A DNA stretch of 11,767 nt from CABZJG01 sp965659715 (GCA_965659715.1 CBFHXE010000078.1:1-11767); one strand, 5' to 3'; counted from the first letter of the stretch, positions 1 through 7,927 are shown. A program made the numbers and translations. Notes: generated by a model not told the origin, from the letters alone.

Positions 1-2065
1 CAATGCCCTGTGCCAATCCACCATGGACCTGACCAGTGACGATCATCGGGTTGATCACATTTCCAAAATCATCAACGGCAGTGAACCGTTCTATCGTGAC
101 CTTGCCGGTGTCCGGATCAACTTCAACCTCACAGGCATATGCGCCTGCTGGATAGGTAAAGTTTGATGGATCATAAAACGCCGTTTCCTCAAGCCCGGGC
201 TCGATATCCTCGATCGGAAAATCATGCGGGATATAGGCTTTGAGCGCAACGTCACCAAAACCGACCGATTTATCGGTTCCAGAGACGCTAAACTGTCCAT
301 CGGAAAACTCGACATCCTGCTCGGAGGCTTCCAGCATATGGGCCGCGATCTTCTTGGCCTTATTGATGATCTTTTCAGTTGCGCGCACCACGGCAGAGCC
401 GCAAACCGCAAGGCTTCTTGATCCGTAAGTGCCCATTCCAAAAGGAATTTTTGAAGTGTCGCCGTGGACAATATCGACTGATCCCTCATCTATGCCAAGC
501 ATCTCGGCAACGACCTGGGGAAATGCGGTTTCATGGCCTTGTCCATGACTATGGGCACCCACCATGACCGAGATGTTTCCAGTGGCGTTCACCCGCACGG
601 TGGCTGCATCATAAAGACCAACACGGCTGCCCAAAACACCCACCAGATTAGAGGGCGCAATTCCGCAGGCTTCGATATAGGTATTCACCCCGAGCCCGCG
701 CATTTTGCCATTTGCTTCTGTGGCTTTGCGGCGCGCATCAAATCCGCTTAGGTCTGCGAGCTCTTCAAGCTTATCGACCAGCGCATGATAATTGCCCGTG
801 TCATATTCAAGCCCAGCCGCAGCTGCATAGGGAAACTGATCTGGTTTGATAAAGTTCTTGCGCCGTAATTCAAGCGGGTTCATTCCCAGTTCATGAGCGC
901 ATTTATCAATCGCCCGCTCTAGCGAATACGTCGCTTCGGGGCGGCCCGCACCGCGATATGCATCCACCGGCGCAGTGTTGGTAAACACAGCCTTAACATT
1001 CACATAAAGCGTTGGAACTGTATAGTTCCCAGCCATCAATGTGCCATGCAAAAAGGTCGGTGTCGCGGTTGAGAAATTGGACAGATAAGCGCCAACATTG
1101 GCCATGGTTTCTGTCCGGAATGCCAAAAACGTTCCGTCTTTCTCGCAGGCGATTTCGATTTTGGTCACATGATCGCGGCCATGTGCATCGGTCAAAAAGC
1201 TTTCACTGCGCGATGCAGTCCAGCGCACTGGCCGGCCAAGTTTTTTCGCCGCTGCCAGTACCAGCGCCTCTTCCCCGTAATGATAGATTTTCGACCCGAA
1301 GCCGCCGCCCACATCCGGTGCAACCACGCGCAGTTTGTTTTCGGGTATCCCCAGAACAAACGCACAGATCAAAAGCCGTGTCAGATGCGGGTTTTGCGAA
1401 GTGGTATAAAGCGTGTAATCCCCAGTGCCCGGATCAAATAACCCAGTTGAGGCGCGCGGCTCCATTGCATTTGGGACCAAACGGTTGTTGACCAGCTCTA
1501 ATGTCGTCACATGCGGAGCGCTTTTAATCGCTTCGTCTGTGGCAGCGCGGTTGTCTTCGATCCAGCCCCAGTCAAAACACTGATTGGTGCCAATTTCATC
1601 ATGCACCAATGCGCCGCCTTTGAGCGCTGCTTTCATGTCAACTACAGCGGGCTGTTCGTCGATGTCTATTTCAATGGCCTCTGCGGCATCGCGCGCCTGC
1701 TCGGCTGTTTCGGCAATAACTGCCGCATAGGCATCCCCAACATGGCGCACTTTTCCATGGGCCAACACCGGCCGCTTGGGTTCTTTCATCGGTTCGCCGT
1801 CTCGGCTGTTGATGAGCCATCCTGCCGGATTGCCCCCCACATCCACAAAATCATCCCCTGTGAAAACAGCCAGTACACCCGGCATGTTTTCGGCAGCGCT
1901 GGTGTCGATGGATTTTATAATCCCGTTTGCCACTTCACTGCGGGCGAAAACCGCATGGGTTTCACCAGTCAGAGAGATATCGTCTGTATATTGACCTAAT
2001 CCGGTTAGAAACCGGATGTCCTCGCGCCGCTTGGTGCTGGCGCCGATGCCACTATCTTTGGGCAT
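1..2065 (-). CDS. coxL: Form II aerobic carbon monoxide dehydrogenase-type large subunit (partial, C-terminus off the left edge)
   Basis: Molybdenum-cofactor subunit of a xanthine-oxidase-family hydroxylase, expected to work in the cytoplasm with CoxS (2Fe-2S) and CoxM (FAD). I read 688 codons with no stop or frameshift. The start is the ATG at 2065, preceded by the strong ribosome site AAGGAGGAA (2071-2079). Visible hallmarks are the cofactor-binding GGGFGS at residues 253-258 and the active-site loop AYRGAGR at 369-375. Form I CO dehydrogenases have AYRCSFR, whose cysteine binds copper; here that position is glycine (372), which marks form II. The family is usually just under 800 residues, so roughly 100 are missing, including the region of the catalytic glutamate. 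It lies 44 bases after coxS. In form II clusters coxM usually follows coxL, so it is expected just outside the window. The family assignment is firm; CO as substrate is not, because several form II enzymes have unclear physiological roles. Confidence 0.95.
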   Translation of the reverse strand, partial: MPKDSGIGASTKRREDIRFLTGLGQYTDDISLTGETHAVFARSEVANGIIKSIDTSAAENMPGVLAVFTGDDFVDVGGNPAGWLINSRDGEPMKEPKRPVLAHGKVRHVGDAYAAVIAETAEQARDAAEAIEIDIDEQPAVVDMKAALKGGALVHDEIGTNQCFDWGWIEDNRAATDEAIKSAPHVTTLELVNNRLVPNAMEPRASTGLFDPGTGDYTLYTTSQNPHLTRLLICAFVLGIPENKLRVVAPDVGGGFGSKIYHYGEEALVLAAAKKLGRPVRWTASRSESFLTDAHGRDHVTKIEIACEKDGTFLAFRTETMANVGAYLSNFSTATPTFLHGTLMAGNYTVPTLYVNVKAVFTNTAPVDAYRGAGRPEATYSLERAIDKCAHELGMNPLELRRKNFIKPDQFPYAAAAGLEYDTGNYHALVDKLEELADLSGFDARRKATEANGKMRGLGVNTYIEACGIAPSNLVGVLGSRVGLYDAATVRVNATGNISVMVGAHSHGQGHETAFPQVVAEMLGIDEGSVDIVHGDTSKIPFGMGTYGSRSLAVCGSAVVRATEKIINKAKKIAAHMLEASEQDVEFSDGQFSVSGTDKSVGFGDVALKAYIPHDFPIEDIEPGLEETAFYDPSNFTYPAGAYACEVEVDPDTGKVTIERFTAVDDFGNVINPMIVTGQVHGGLAQGI

Positions 2066-2109
2066 GTTAATTCCTCCTTGCTTTGAAAGCTGGGTAACTT
2101 TTGTTGTTT

Positions 2110-2595
2110 TTATTCAGCTGCGATCGCGTCCGCGTCTTGTCCTGATGCGGCCAGTACCGCTTTGACAATGTTGTGGTATCCGGTGCAGCGACAAATGTTT
2201 CCGTCTAAATGGTGACGCACATCGGCCTCGTTTGGTTTGGGATTGTTTTTCAACAGCTCTGCTGTCGCCATAACCATACCCGGCGTGCAAAATCCGCATT
2301 GAAGCCCGTGATGGTCTTGAAAGGCTTGTTGGATCACGTTCAAGGATCCATCTGCGTTTGCTTGACCTTCGATTGTCGAAACATCTGCTCCGTCGGCTTC
2401 GGCCGCAAACATGGTGCAGGATTTCACCGCAACCCCATTAACGTGCACGGTGCAAGCGCCGCATTGGCTGGTATCACAGCCCACATGAGTGCCGGTTAGA
2501 TGCAAGTCCTGTCTTAAGAAATTGACCAAAAGGGTGCGCCCTTCGACATCTCCCGAGACCGGCTTTCCATTCACCGTCATCGATAGTTTAGTCAT
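2110..2595 (-). CDS. coxS: Carbon monoxide dehydrogenase-type small subunit, 2Fe-2S protein
   Basis: Electron-transfer subunit of the CoxL enzyme, carrying two [2Fe-2S] clusters that pass electrons from the molybdenum site towards FAD. At 161 residues it has the normal family length. The plant-ferredoxin-type cluster ligands are Cys40, Cys45, Cys48 and Cys60 (core GCDTSQCGAC). The second, helical domain has Cys100 and Cys103 (CGFCTPGM) and Cys135 and Cys137 (CRCTGY), so all eight ligands are present. The ATG at 2595 has a GGGAG ribosome site seven bases upstream. It sits 25 bases after coxG and 44 before coxL, all on the minus strand, which implies one transcript. Related small subunits of isoquinoline or nicotinate oxidoreductases look similar, so the specific name depends on the CoxL and CoxG neighbours. 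Confidence 0.95.
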   Translation of the reverse strand: MTKLSMTVNGKPVSGDVEGRTLLVNFLRQDLHLTGTHVGCDTSQCGACTVHVNGVAVKSCTMFAAEADGADVSTIEGQANADGSLNVIQQAFQDHHGLQCGFCTPGMVMATAELLKNNPKPNEADVRHHLDGNICRCTGYHNIVKAVLAASGQDADAIAAE

Positions 2596-2620
2596 TAAAT
2601 TACTCCCATTATTTATATTA

Positions 2621-3130
2621 TTAGCCAGTCAATTTGGTGAGCCAGCCTTTTTCTTCGTCTTCTGTAGTTTCCTCGATTGATTGAAGTTCTTGGTTTTCGA
2701 TTGCATCGCGCAACCGTTCAAAAAATTGGTCCGCCATTTTCTTGGCAAAACCATCAATGATCCGGCTTCCCAATTGGGCCAGCTTGCCACCAACTTTAGC
2801 CTCGACATCATAATTTAAAACTGTGATGTCATCGGTGCTTTGCAATGTCACCGTTGCCGCGCCTTTGGCAAAACCGGCTGCACCGCCCTTACCTTGGCCC
2901 GATAATTTTAGGCTTTTTCTTTCCACCATGTCTGACAAAGTGACCTGACCCTTAAAGGTGGCTTTGACAGGTCCGACTTTTTGAACAACTGTCGCTTCAA
3001 ACCCCTCTGATGGTGACCCTGACATTTCTTGACATCCAGGGACGCAGCGCTGCAGCACCTCAGCCGAAAGGATGGCTTGCCAAACCCTTTCGTCGCTAGC
3101 GGTAATCTGCTTGCTACCAGTCATTTTCAT
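2621..3130 (-). CDS. coxG: CoxG, SRPBCC-fold accessory protein of CO dehydrogenase
   Basis: CoxG-family protein of 169 residues. In Afipia (Oligotropha) carboxidovorans CoxG tethers CO dehydrogenase to the inner face of the membrane; a role in linking the enzyme to quinones is also discussed for the family. Visible features are the START/SRPBCC-type N-terminal strand, VPGC at residues 30-33, a glycine-rich GKGGAAGFAKG at 80-90 and the long C-terminal helix at about 113-145. An acidic linker follows, then a short tail with Trp163 and Leu164 that could touch the membrane (inference). The reading frame is open to a TTG at 3145. I chose the ATG at 3130 because GGAG (3138-3141) lies seven bases before it and because the SRPBCC strand begins there. 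It is first in the coxG-coxS-coxL order. The 154 bases upstream, to the end of the Smr gene, must hold the promoter, but I see no convincing -35/-10 pair. Confidence 0.88.
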   Translation of the reverse strand: MKMTGSKQITASDERVWQAILSAEVLQRCVPGCQEMSGSPSEGFEATVVQKVGPVKATFKGQVTLSDMVERKSLKLSGQGKGGAAGFAKGAATVTLQSTDDITVLNYDVEAKVGGKLAQLGSRIIDGFAKKMADQFFERLRDAIENQELQSIEETTEDEEKGWLTKLTG

Positions 3131-3284
3131 TTTGATACTCCACAAACTTTCGGGTTTTTGGAATAGCCTAGAGGATAGTGCCCTTAAACCTTAGGCCCAG
3201 ATTTTTTTTCAATCAATGATGAAATTTTAGAAGTTTTGTTCAGGCATTAATCACAAATAAAATGACAGTAATGTTTTGGCGAAC

Positions 3285-3881
3285 TTACTTGGCTTTATTT
3301 CGCTTTAGATAAACGTAATAGGCGCCGCCGCCTCCGTGCTTTATATGTGCGGCAGAAACCTGAAGCACCAAGGACGCCAAAGGCGCCATGCCAAGCCAAC
3401 GGGGTACATTGTGGCGTAAAACACCCTTTTGACTTGGGATCGGGCCATAATCATCAAAAGATTTTCCCTTTCCTGTAATTACCAAAACCAATCGTTTGCC
3501 AGACGCAGATGCCGCAAGAATAAACTGAACCAGTGCAGGTTGTGCCTGACCCAGAGTCAAACCATGCAAATCTATTGTTCCCTCAGGGGTCATCTTACCG
3601 CGTTTAAGCCTTTCAAAGGCGCGTTTGTCCATTTGAATCCGCGACATTTCAAGGGATCTATTCAAGTCTGGCTTTAGATCAAAAGTTGGCCGTGTATCAG
3701 TGGATTGGGCCCCAATTTCAAATTTTGTAATACGCTGTAGCTGCGGCGCTCTTAGTGGTTTTTGTTTGAGCTTTTTATCAGCAGCCAACGGCCGGGTTTT
3801 TGCACCAAAAAGTGGTGCAGCAGTTTGCGCAACCTGCTGCCAAAGTTCTTTTTCTTCAGGTTTTAGCTTTCGTTTGCTCAT
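3285..3881 (-). CDS. Smr-domain protein, putative endonuclease or nucleic-acid-binding protein
   Basis: A 198-residue protein with a basic, low-complexity N-terminal half (about 1-95) and a C-terminal Smr (small MutS-related) domain (about 102-194). Domain landmarks are DLHG at 104-107, TGKG at 136-139 and the glycine-rich GGGGAYYVYLKR at 183-194. Smr domains are known as nicking endonucleases, and some act on RNA or on collided ribosomes. Which applies here cannot be told from sequence. The architecture matches the stand-alone alphaproteobacterial Smr proteins found near the Tim44-domain gene close to the origin. The ATG at 3881 has no clear ribosome site. It is separated from the Tim44-domain gene by 139 bases in which I find no gene, although in related genomes a lytic murein transglycosylase gene (mltA) usually lies there. 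Confidence 0.9.
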   Translation of the reverse strand: MSKRKLKPEEKELWQQVAQTAAPLFGAKTRPLAADKKLKQKPLRAPQLQRITKFEIGAQSTDTRPTFDLKPDLNRSLEMSRIQMDKRAFERLKRGKMTPEGTIDLHGLTLGQAQPALVQFILAASASGKRLVLVITGKGKSFDDYGPIPSQKGVLRHNVPRWLGMAPLASLVLQVSAAHIKHGGGGAYYVYLKRNKAK

Positions 3882-4020
3882 TGCTGTTGCCCAAACCTAT
3901 AGACATTTGCTTTTCTTCATCTTCGCAGCAAAAACATCGGTTTTCTAGACGCTTTTGGGACACCCGCAAATGTTGAAATAGCGCAAGTTGGAAAATTGTG
4001 CCGATTTTTAGCTCCGAAAA

Positions 4021-4674
4021 CTATTCACCGGTCGCCACCAATTGCCAGTTTGGATCTTGAAGCCCCATATCTTTTGAGAACGTCCAGATATCTTTTTGTC
4101 GTTTGATTTGTTTTGCATCACCTTCGACAACTTCGCCCTCAGCGTTTTTAACGACTGAAATTAACTCGCCTGTCAGGGAAACAGAAATATCTGCAACGTC
4201 TGTCGTTTTATCAAAGAAAACATCGCTAAGCTTCAGTTCTCGGATGCCAACAAACTCGGCTTCAATTGTGAGCCCTTGCGCTTTACGATTTTTGATCACT
4301 TCGTCAAACGTTTCTGCTACCTCGGGCGATAAGAGCGCTCGGATGTCTTCCATCTCACCGCGCTCAAATGCCATCAAAATCATTTCATATGCCCCGCGTG
4401 CACCGGTTAGAAATTCGGTGACCGAGAAATCGGGATCTACATTTTTGATCTCAACCAGCTTATCAGCCAAATGAGAACCAGCTGGCACATTATCGATTAT
4501 ATCGGCATCAGGCCCGCCTTCTATCACCGTTAATTCTGGTGATTTATCTGGCTGGGAATCGCCGGTCCGAGGTTTTTCAAAACCTTCCCGGGTCCCCAAA
4601 ACATTTCTCAAACGCAAAACCAGAAAAATTGCGATGCCTGCCAAAACTAATATTTCAATTGTCATAGGATTCAT
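4021..4674 (-). CDS. Tim44/TimA-like domain membrane-anchored protein
   Basis: A 217-residue protein with one N-terminal hydrophobic segment (about residues 5-21, followed by RLR). It then has a polar, proline- and acid-rich linker (about 28-65) and a Tim44-like domain (about 75-216). The domain includes the phenylalanine- and acid-rich stretch around FSVTEFLTGARGAYEMI and the SPEVAETFDEV helix. Mitochondrial Tim44 links the protein-import channel to Hsp70; the bacterial relatives are membrane-anchored proteins of unsettled function, probably facing the cytoplasm. The ATG at 4674 has AGAGG five bases before it; the ATG three codons later is a possible alternative. It is divergent from fxsA, sharing a 102-base intergenic region. 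The closeness of secB is suggestive of protein-export context but does not prove a role. Confidence 0.88.
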   Translation of the reverse strand: MNPMTIEILVLAGIAIFLVLRLRNVLGTREGFEKPRTGDSQPDKSPELTVIEGGPDADIIDNVPAGSHLADKLVEIKNVDPDFSVTEFLTGARGAYEMILMAFERGEMEDIRALLSPEVAETFDEVIKNRKAQGLTIEAEFVGIRELKLSDVFFDKTTDVADISVSLTGELISVVKNAEGEVVEGDAKQIKRQKDIWTFSKDMGLQDPNWQLVATGE

Positions 4675-4712
4675 TTAGACCTCTTGCCCACCTATGGAAA
4701 TTCACAGAGTTG

Positions 4713-4727
4713 CCCCTTATGTAGGGG
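4713..4727. repeat. Small inverted repeat between the Tim44-domain gene and fxsA
   Basis: CCCCT (4713-4717) and AGGGG (4723-4727) are perfect complements around a five-base spacer TATGT. The dyad sits roughly in the middle of the 102-base region between two divergent start codons, where an operator would be placed. It could also be chance, since arms of five bases are short. Confidence 0.3.
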
Positions 4728-4776
4728 ACACAAGACAACAAGTCCACAACCCCTCTGGTCTTAGGAGCGTTTTCTT

Positions 4777-5241
4777 ATGTGGTTATTCATTTTATTTGTA
4801 TCAGTACCAATAATTGAGATCGGTCTCTTTATTCAAATTGGGGGATCAATTGGTATTTTACCAACATTATTGATTGTTATACTAACAGCGGCGCTGGGGA
4901 CCTGGCTTGTGCGTAACCAAGGCCTTGCAACCCTTTCTTCGCTCAAAAATCAGGTGGACAGTTTTCAAAACCCTACCCAGCAGTTGGCACATGGCGCGAT
5001 GATTTTATTTGCGGGGGCGTTATTGCTTACACCAGGGTTTTTCACAGATGGGTTTGGTTTTTTGCTTTTGGTCCCGCGTTTTAGAGACTTTGCATTTAAT
5101 TATCTTAGGAATCGCATAATAATGGGTTCAACCGCTCGATCCGGATTTACTCAAGCCGGAAGCGCAAACCACCAAAAGAAAAACACTTCTGATATGATTA
5201 TCGAAGGTGAGCTTTATGAAGACGACGAGAGCAAGGATTGA
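4777..5241 (+). CDS. fxsA: FxsA family inner-membrane protein
   Basis: A 154-residue protein of the FxsA family; Escherichia coli FxsA overexpression relieves exclusion of phage T7 by the F plasmid, but the normal cellular function is unknown. It shows two N-terminal hydrophobic segments (about 1-20 and 24-44) followed by WLVRNQG. A third hydrophobic stretch has the family signature LTPGFFTDGFGFLLLVP at 84-100, and the C-terminal tail is polar and acidic. The ATG at 4777 follows an AGGAG ribosome site. It is divergent from the Tim44-domain gene and 57 bases upstream of secB on the same strand. A fxsA-secB pair is a known alphaproteobacterial arrangement, so co-transcription is plausible. Confidence 0.92.
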   Translation: MWLFILFVSVPIIEIGLFIQIGGSIGILPTLLIVILTAALGTWLVRNQGLATLSSLKNQVDSFQNPTQQLAHGAMILFAGALLLTPGFFTDGFGFLLLVPRFRDFAFNYLRNRIIMGSTARSGFTQAGSANHQKKNTSDMIIEGELYEDDESKD

Positions 5242-5253
5242 GCATTTTCAGAC

Positions 5254-5282
5254 AACCTGATAGATAGCCCAAAAACCTGATA
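5254..5282. repeat. Short direct repeat upstream of secB
   Basis: AACCTGATA occurs at 5254-5262 and again at 5274-5282, spaced 20 bases start to start, about two helical turns. It lies in the 57-base gap between fxsA and secB, ending just before the secB ribosome site. It may be a regulator site or chance. Confidence 0.3.
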
Positions 5283-5298
5283 ATCGAAGGAGCCTGAA

Positions 5299-5790
5299 AT
5301 GGCCGAAGAGACCGCTCAGCCAACACAACCAACGATGAATGTTTTAGCACAATATATCCGGGATATGTCGTTTGAAAACATCCTGGCTCAAAAGGGCGTA
5401 GGCGGCGAGGTTGCGCCAGATGTACAGGTTCAGGTCAATCTAGATGCCAAAAAGCGTGGTGTTGAAGGCCAGTATGAAGTGGTTATTAAACTTCGGGTTG
5501 ATTCCAAGTCCAAGGAAAGCAAAGATCAGCTCTTTCTGCTTGAAATCGAATATGGTGGAATTTTTCAAATTGCCGGGCTGCCAGAAGACCAACTGCACCC
5601 TTATTTGCTGATCGAATGTCCACGCATGCTGTTCCCGTTTTTGCGCCGTATCGTAAGTGACATCACCCGTGATGGTGGTTTCCCACCGTTAAATTTGGAA
5701 ACCATAGATTTTCTATCGCTATATAAAAACGAAATAGAGCGGCGTCGCGCGCAAGCAGAAAAAGAAAGTAGCAGCACCCCGATGAATTAA
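5299..5790 (+). CDS. secB: Protein-export chaperone SecB
   Basis: Cytoplasmic tetrameric chaperone that keeps pre-secretory proteins unfolded and hands them to SecA. The 163-residue length is typical for the alphaproteobacterial form. Recognisable stretches are the N-terminal strand LAQYIRDMSFENI (residues 16-28), LLEIEYGGIFQI in the middle and LLIECPRMLFPFLRRIVSD, the best-conserved family segment, followed by GGFPPLNLETIDFLSLY. The tail is polar and variable, as usual. The ATG at 5299 follows AAGGAG about seven bases upstream. It is convergent with dnaQ, with only 25 bases between the stop codons. Confidence 0.97.
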   Translation: MAEETAQPTQPTMNVLAQYIRDMSFENILAQKGVGGEVAPDVQVQVNLDAKKRGVEGQYEVVIKLRVDSKSKESKDQLFLLEIEYGGIFQIAGLPEDQLHPYLLIECPRMLFPFLRRIVSDITRDGGFPPLNLETIDFLSLYKNEIERRRAQAEKESSSTPMN

Positions 5791-5808
5791 GCCGGTGCTC
5801 ATAGGTCT

Positions 5809-5825
5809 AAGGTTTTCAACCTTTT
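5809..5825 (+). terminator. Possible weak terminator after secB
   Basis: AAGGTT (5809-5814) and AACCTT (5818-5823) can pair over a three-base loop and run into TTTT (5822-5825). The stem is short and AT-rich and overlaps the end of dnaQ, so it may be chance. Confidence 0.25.
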
Positions 5826-6511
5826 ATCCAAAGCGCATCTGGACCCAAAGCATCGACAAAATCAGAGTGGCGTACCCTTTCTTGGTCTGTGATACGGCTT
5901 TTCAAAGCCGCCGGTCGTTGCAAAACAGGCTGTGTGTTTGAGGGATCTTGCAACGCGGTTTTAACATCAGCAGAGCTTTGTGATAATCCAAAATCTGGCT
6001 GACGGCCACCGATCAGCTCAAGATAAACCTGCGCTAGAATTTCCGAATCAAGCAGCGCGCCATGGAGTGTGCGATCAAAGCTATCAATACCAAAGCGTCT
6101 GCACAGGGCATCAAGCGATGCGGGTGATCCGGGAAATTTACGCCGCGCGATTGCCAACGTGTCCAGAGCCTGATCACCAGGTAATATAGTGCGGCCAGCC
6201 CAACGCAGTTCAGCATTGATAAATTTCATATCAAAAGACGCGTTGTGAATAATCAGCTTGGCATCACCGATAAAGTTCAAAAACCCGTCTACAATCGCGG
6301 AAAAATCTGGTTTGTCCTTTAAAAAATCATCCCCCAAACCATGCACAGCAAAAGCTTCTGCTGGCATAGCACGCTTTGGGTTTATGTATTGATGATAGGT
6401 TTTGCCCGTCGGTAGGTGATTATTTAGCTCGATCGCCCCGATTTCGACAATCCGATCACCTTGTTCAGGATCAAGACCTGTGGTTTCGGTATCTAATACA
6501 ACTTCACGCAT
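5816..6511 (-). CDS. dnaQ: DNA polymerase III epsilon subunit, 3'-5' proofreading exonuclease
   Basis: Proofreading subunit of the replicative polymerase, bound to the alpha subunit. The 231-residue protein carries the complete DEDDh set: Asp7 and Glu9 in DTETTG, Asp94 in HNASFDMKF, and His150 and Asp155 in HGALLDSE. These line up with the known catalytic residues of E. coli epsilon. After the nuclease domain (about 1-168), the peptide QPDFGL (171-176) resembles a weak sliding-clamp-binding motif (inference). The tail to residue 231 would hold the alpha-binding part. The ATG at 6511 overlaps the end of coaE by eight bases, so translation is likely coupled. It is the last gene of the leftward maf-aroE-coaE-dnaQ group. 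Confidence 0.97.
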   Translation of the reverse strand: MREVVLDTETTGLDPEQGDRIVEIGAIELNNHLPTGKTYHQYINPKRAMPAEAFAVHGLGDDFLKDKPDFSAIVDGFLNFIGDAKLIIHNASFDMKFINAELRWAGRTILPGDQALDTLAIARRKFPGSPASLDALCRRFGIDSFDRTLHGALLDSEILAQVYLELIGGRQPDFGLSQSSADVKTALQDPSNTQPVLQRPAALKSRITDQERVRHSDFVDALGPDALWIKG

Positions 6512-7097
6512 TTAACCGGTTTTCCCGAATATCATGGACAATTTGATGCACCTGCTGTTCAGCGTGGTCTAATGTGTCTGTGATCACCACATAATCTGAC
6601 TTTTGTAATTTTTCTTTGATGGGCATTTGCCGCTCTAAAATTTGTTCAAACTGGTCCTGGGTCATCGTATTTCGCTTAAGTACTCTTTGTTTCTGCTCTG
6701 CTGCGTCGATAGAAACGCAAACAATAGCATCCATTTGTGCATGACCACCAGTTTCAAAAAGCAATGGAATATCAAAAACCAAAATATCTGCTACCGATTC
6801 ATTTAAAAACGCAGCACGGTCTTTGGCGACAAGGGGATGAACAATCTTTTCAAGCTGCGCAAATCCTGATGAAGATTTTGATAGCTCTTCTTTGAGGGCG
6901 CTGCGTGAAACCGCTTCTTCAATAATCGCATTTGGGAACACAGAGCGAATTGGGTTAACCGCCTCGCCGCCTTTTGCATAAAGCCGATGAACTGCCGCAT
7001 CTGCATCCCAAACAGCACAGCCGGCTTTTTTAAAAAAACCTGCTGTTGTGCTTTTGCCCATGCCGATGGACCCTGTTAGCCCCAACCGAAAACTCAT
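6504..7097 (-). CDS. coaE: Dephospho-CoA kinase
   Basis: Catalyses the last step of coenzyme A synthesis, ATP-dependent phosphorylation of the ribose 3'-hydroxyl of dephospho-CoA, in the cytoplasm. The 197-residue protein has the P-loop GSIGMGKS at 9-16, the DAD motif at 31-33, the conserved His-Pro at 87-88 and the PLLFE motif at 111-115, all characteristic of the family. Length is normal. The ATG at 7097 overlaps the aroE stop codon in an ATGA junction, and its own end overlaps dnaQ by eight bases, so it sits inside one operon. Confidence 0.97.
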   Translation of the reverse strand: MSFRLGLTGSIGMGKSTTAGFFKKAGCAVWDADAAVHRLYAKGGEAVNPIRSVFPNAIIEEAVSRSALKEELSKSSSGFAQLEKIVHPLVAKDRAAFLNESVADILVFDIPLLFETGGHAQMDAIVCVSIDAAEQKQRVLKRNTMTQDQFEQILERQMPIKEKLQKSDYVVITDTLDHAEQQVHQIVHDIRENRLNA

Positions 7098-7927
7098 GGG
7101 ATTAAAATATCGCGTATTTCCTGATCAACAACTGGTTTTTGTCCAAACCAACGTTCAAAGCCTGGAACCGCTTGATGGATCAACATTCCCAAACCGTCAA
7201 CGACGGTTGATCCTTTGGAACGGGCCGCTTGCAAAAACTCTGTCTCCAGTGGGGTATAAACTATATCTGTCACTAGTGTTTCAGGTCTTAAGCCTTGAAG
7301 AGAGATGTTGAGCGCAGGCTTTCCTGTCATCCCCAAAGATGTTGTGTTGACTAATGTATGCGTATGTTCAATTTCAGTGGATGCTTTGACCCATTCAACC
7401 ACACTGACTCGGGCGCCAAAGTCCGATTTAATTTGATCAGCGCGGGATCTTGTTCGATTTGAAATATAAACCTCAGGAGCGCCAGCCTCGAGCAAAGCTG
7501 AAACAATCGCGCGCGCCGCGCCGCCAGCACCTAAAACCAATGCCGGCCCATCTGTTGCCCGCCAGTCCGGGGCATGCTGTCGGATGTTTTCGATAAATCC
7601 GTATCCATCAGTATTATCAGCGTATAATTTCCCATCTGGTTGGAAAACAAGCGTATTAGCCGCCCCGATTAAAGCAGCCCGATCCGAGATTTGGTCAGCA
7701 ATAGAAAGTATTTTTTCTTTGTGCGGCAGTGTTACATTTGCACCAACAAATCCCATTTTTGGCAGGTTTTTTAGAACCAGTTCAAGATCGGTAGCCGTCA
7801 CATCGATTGGAACATAGTGTCCTGAGATACAAAATTTTTTTAACCAAAATCCATGTAAAAGCGGTGATTTTGAATGTGCAACAGGTGAACCCAATACTGC
7901 AACAAGTGGAATTTTTGCTAATGTCAC
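7094..7927 (-). CDS. aroE: Shikimate dehydrogenase (NADP+)
   Basis: Reduces 3-dehydroshikimate to shikimate with NADPH in aromatic amino acid synthesis. The 277-residue protein shows the shikimate-binding SKS at 19-21, NVTLPHK at 64-70 with catalytic Lys70, Asn91-Thr92, and NTDGYG at 105-110 with catalytic Asp107. The Rossmann loop GAGGAAR is at 133-139, and the NRTRSRA stretch at 157-163 fits NADP binding. The start is GTG at 7927, sharing a GTGA junction with the maf stop. There is no well-spaced ribosome site, so translation probably depends on ribosomes finishing maf. No alternative start fits the conserved N-terminus better. Confidence 0.96.
   Translation of the reverse strand: MTLAKIPLVAVLGSPVAHSKSPLLHGFWLKKFCISGHYVPIDVTATDLELVLKNLPKMGFVGANVTLPHKEKILSIADQISDRAALIGAANTLVFQPDGKLYADNTDGYGFIENIRQHAPDWRATDGPALVLGAGGAARAIVSALLEAGAPEVYISNRTRSRADQIKSDFGARVSVVEWVKASTEIEHTHTLVNTTSLGMTGKPALNISLQGLRPETLVTDIVYTPLETEFLQAARSKGSTVVDGLGMLIHQAVPGFERWFGQKPVVDQEIRDILIP

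Noticed and set aside
1012..1999. Long plus-strand open frames opposite coxL
   Set aside because: They lie fully antisense to a clean coxL frame with conserved motifs, and their translations lack any recognisable family pattern.
3882..4020. Possible remnant of mltA between the Smr and Tim44-domain genes
   Set aside because: Only 139 bases, with no reading frame or motif that I can tie to a murein transglycosylase.
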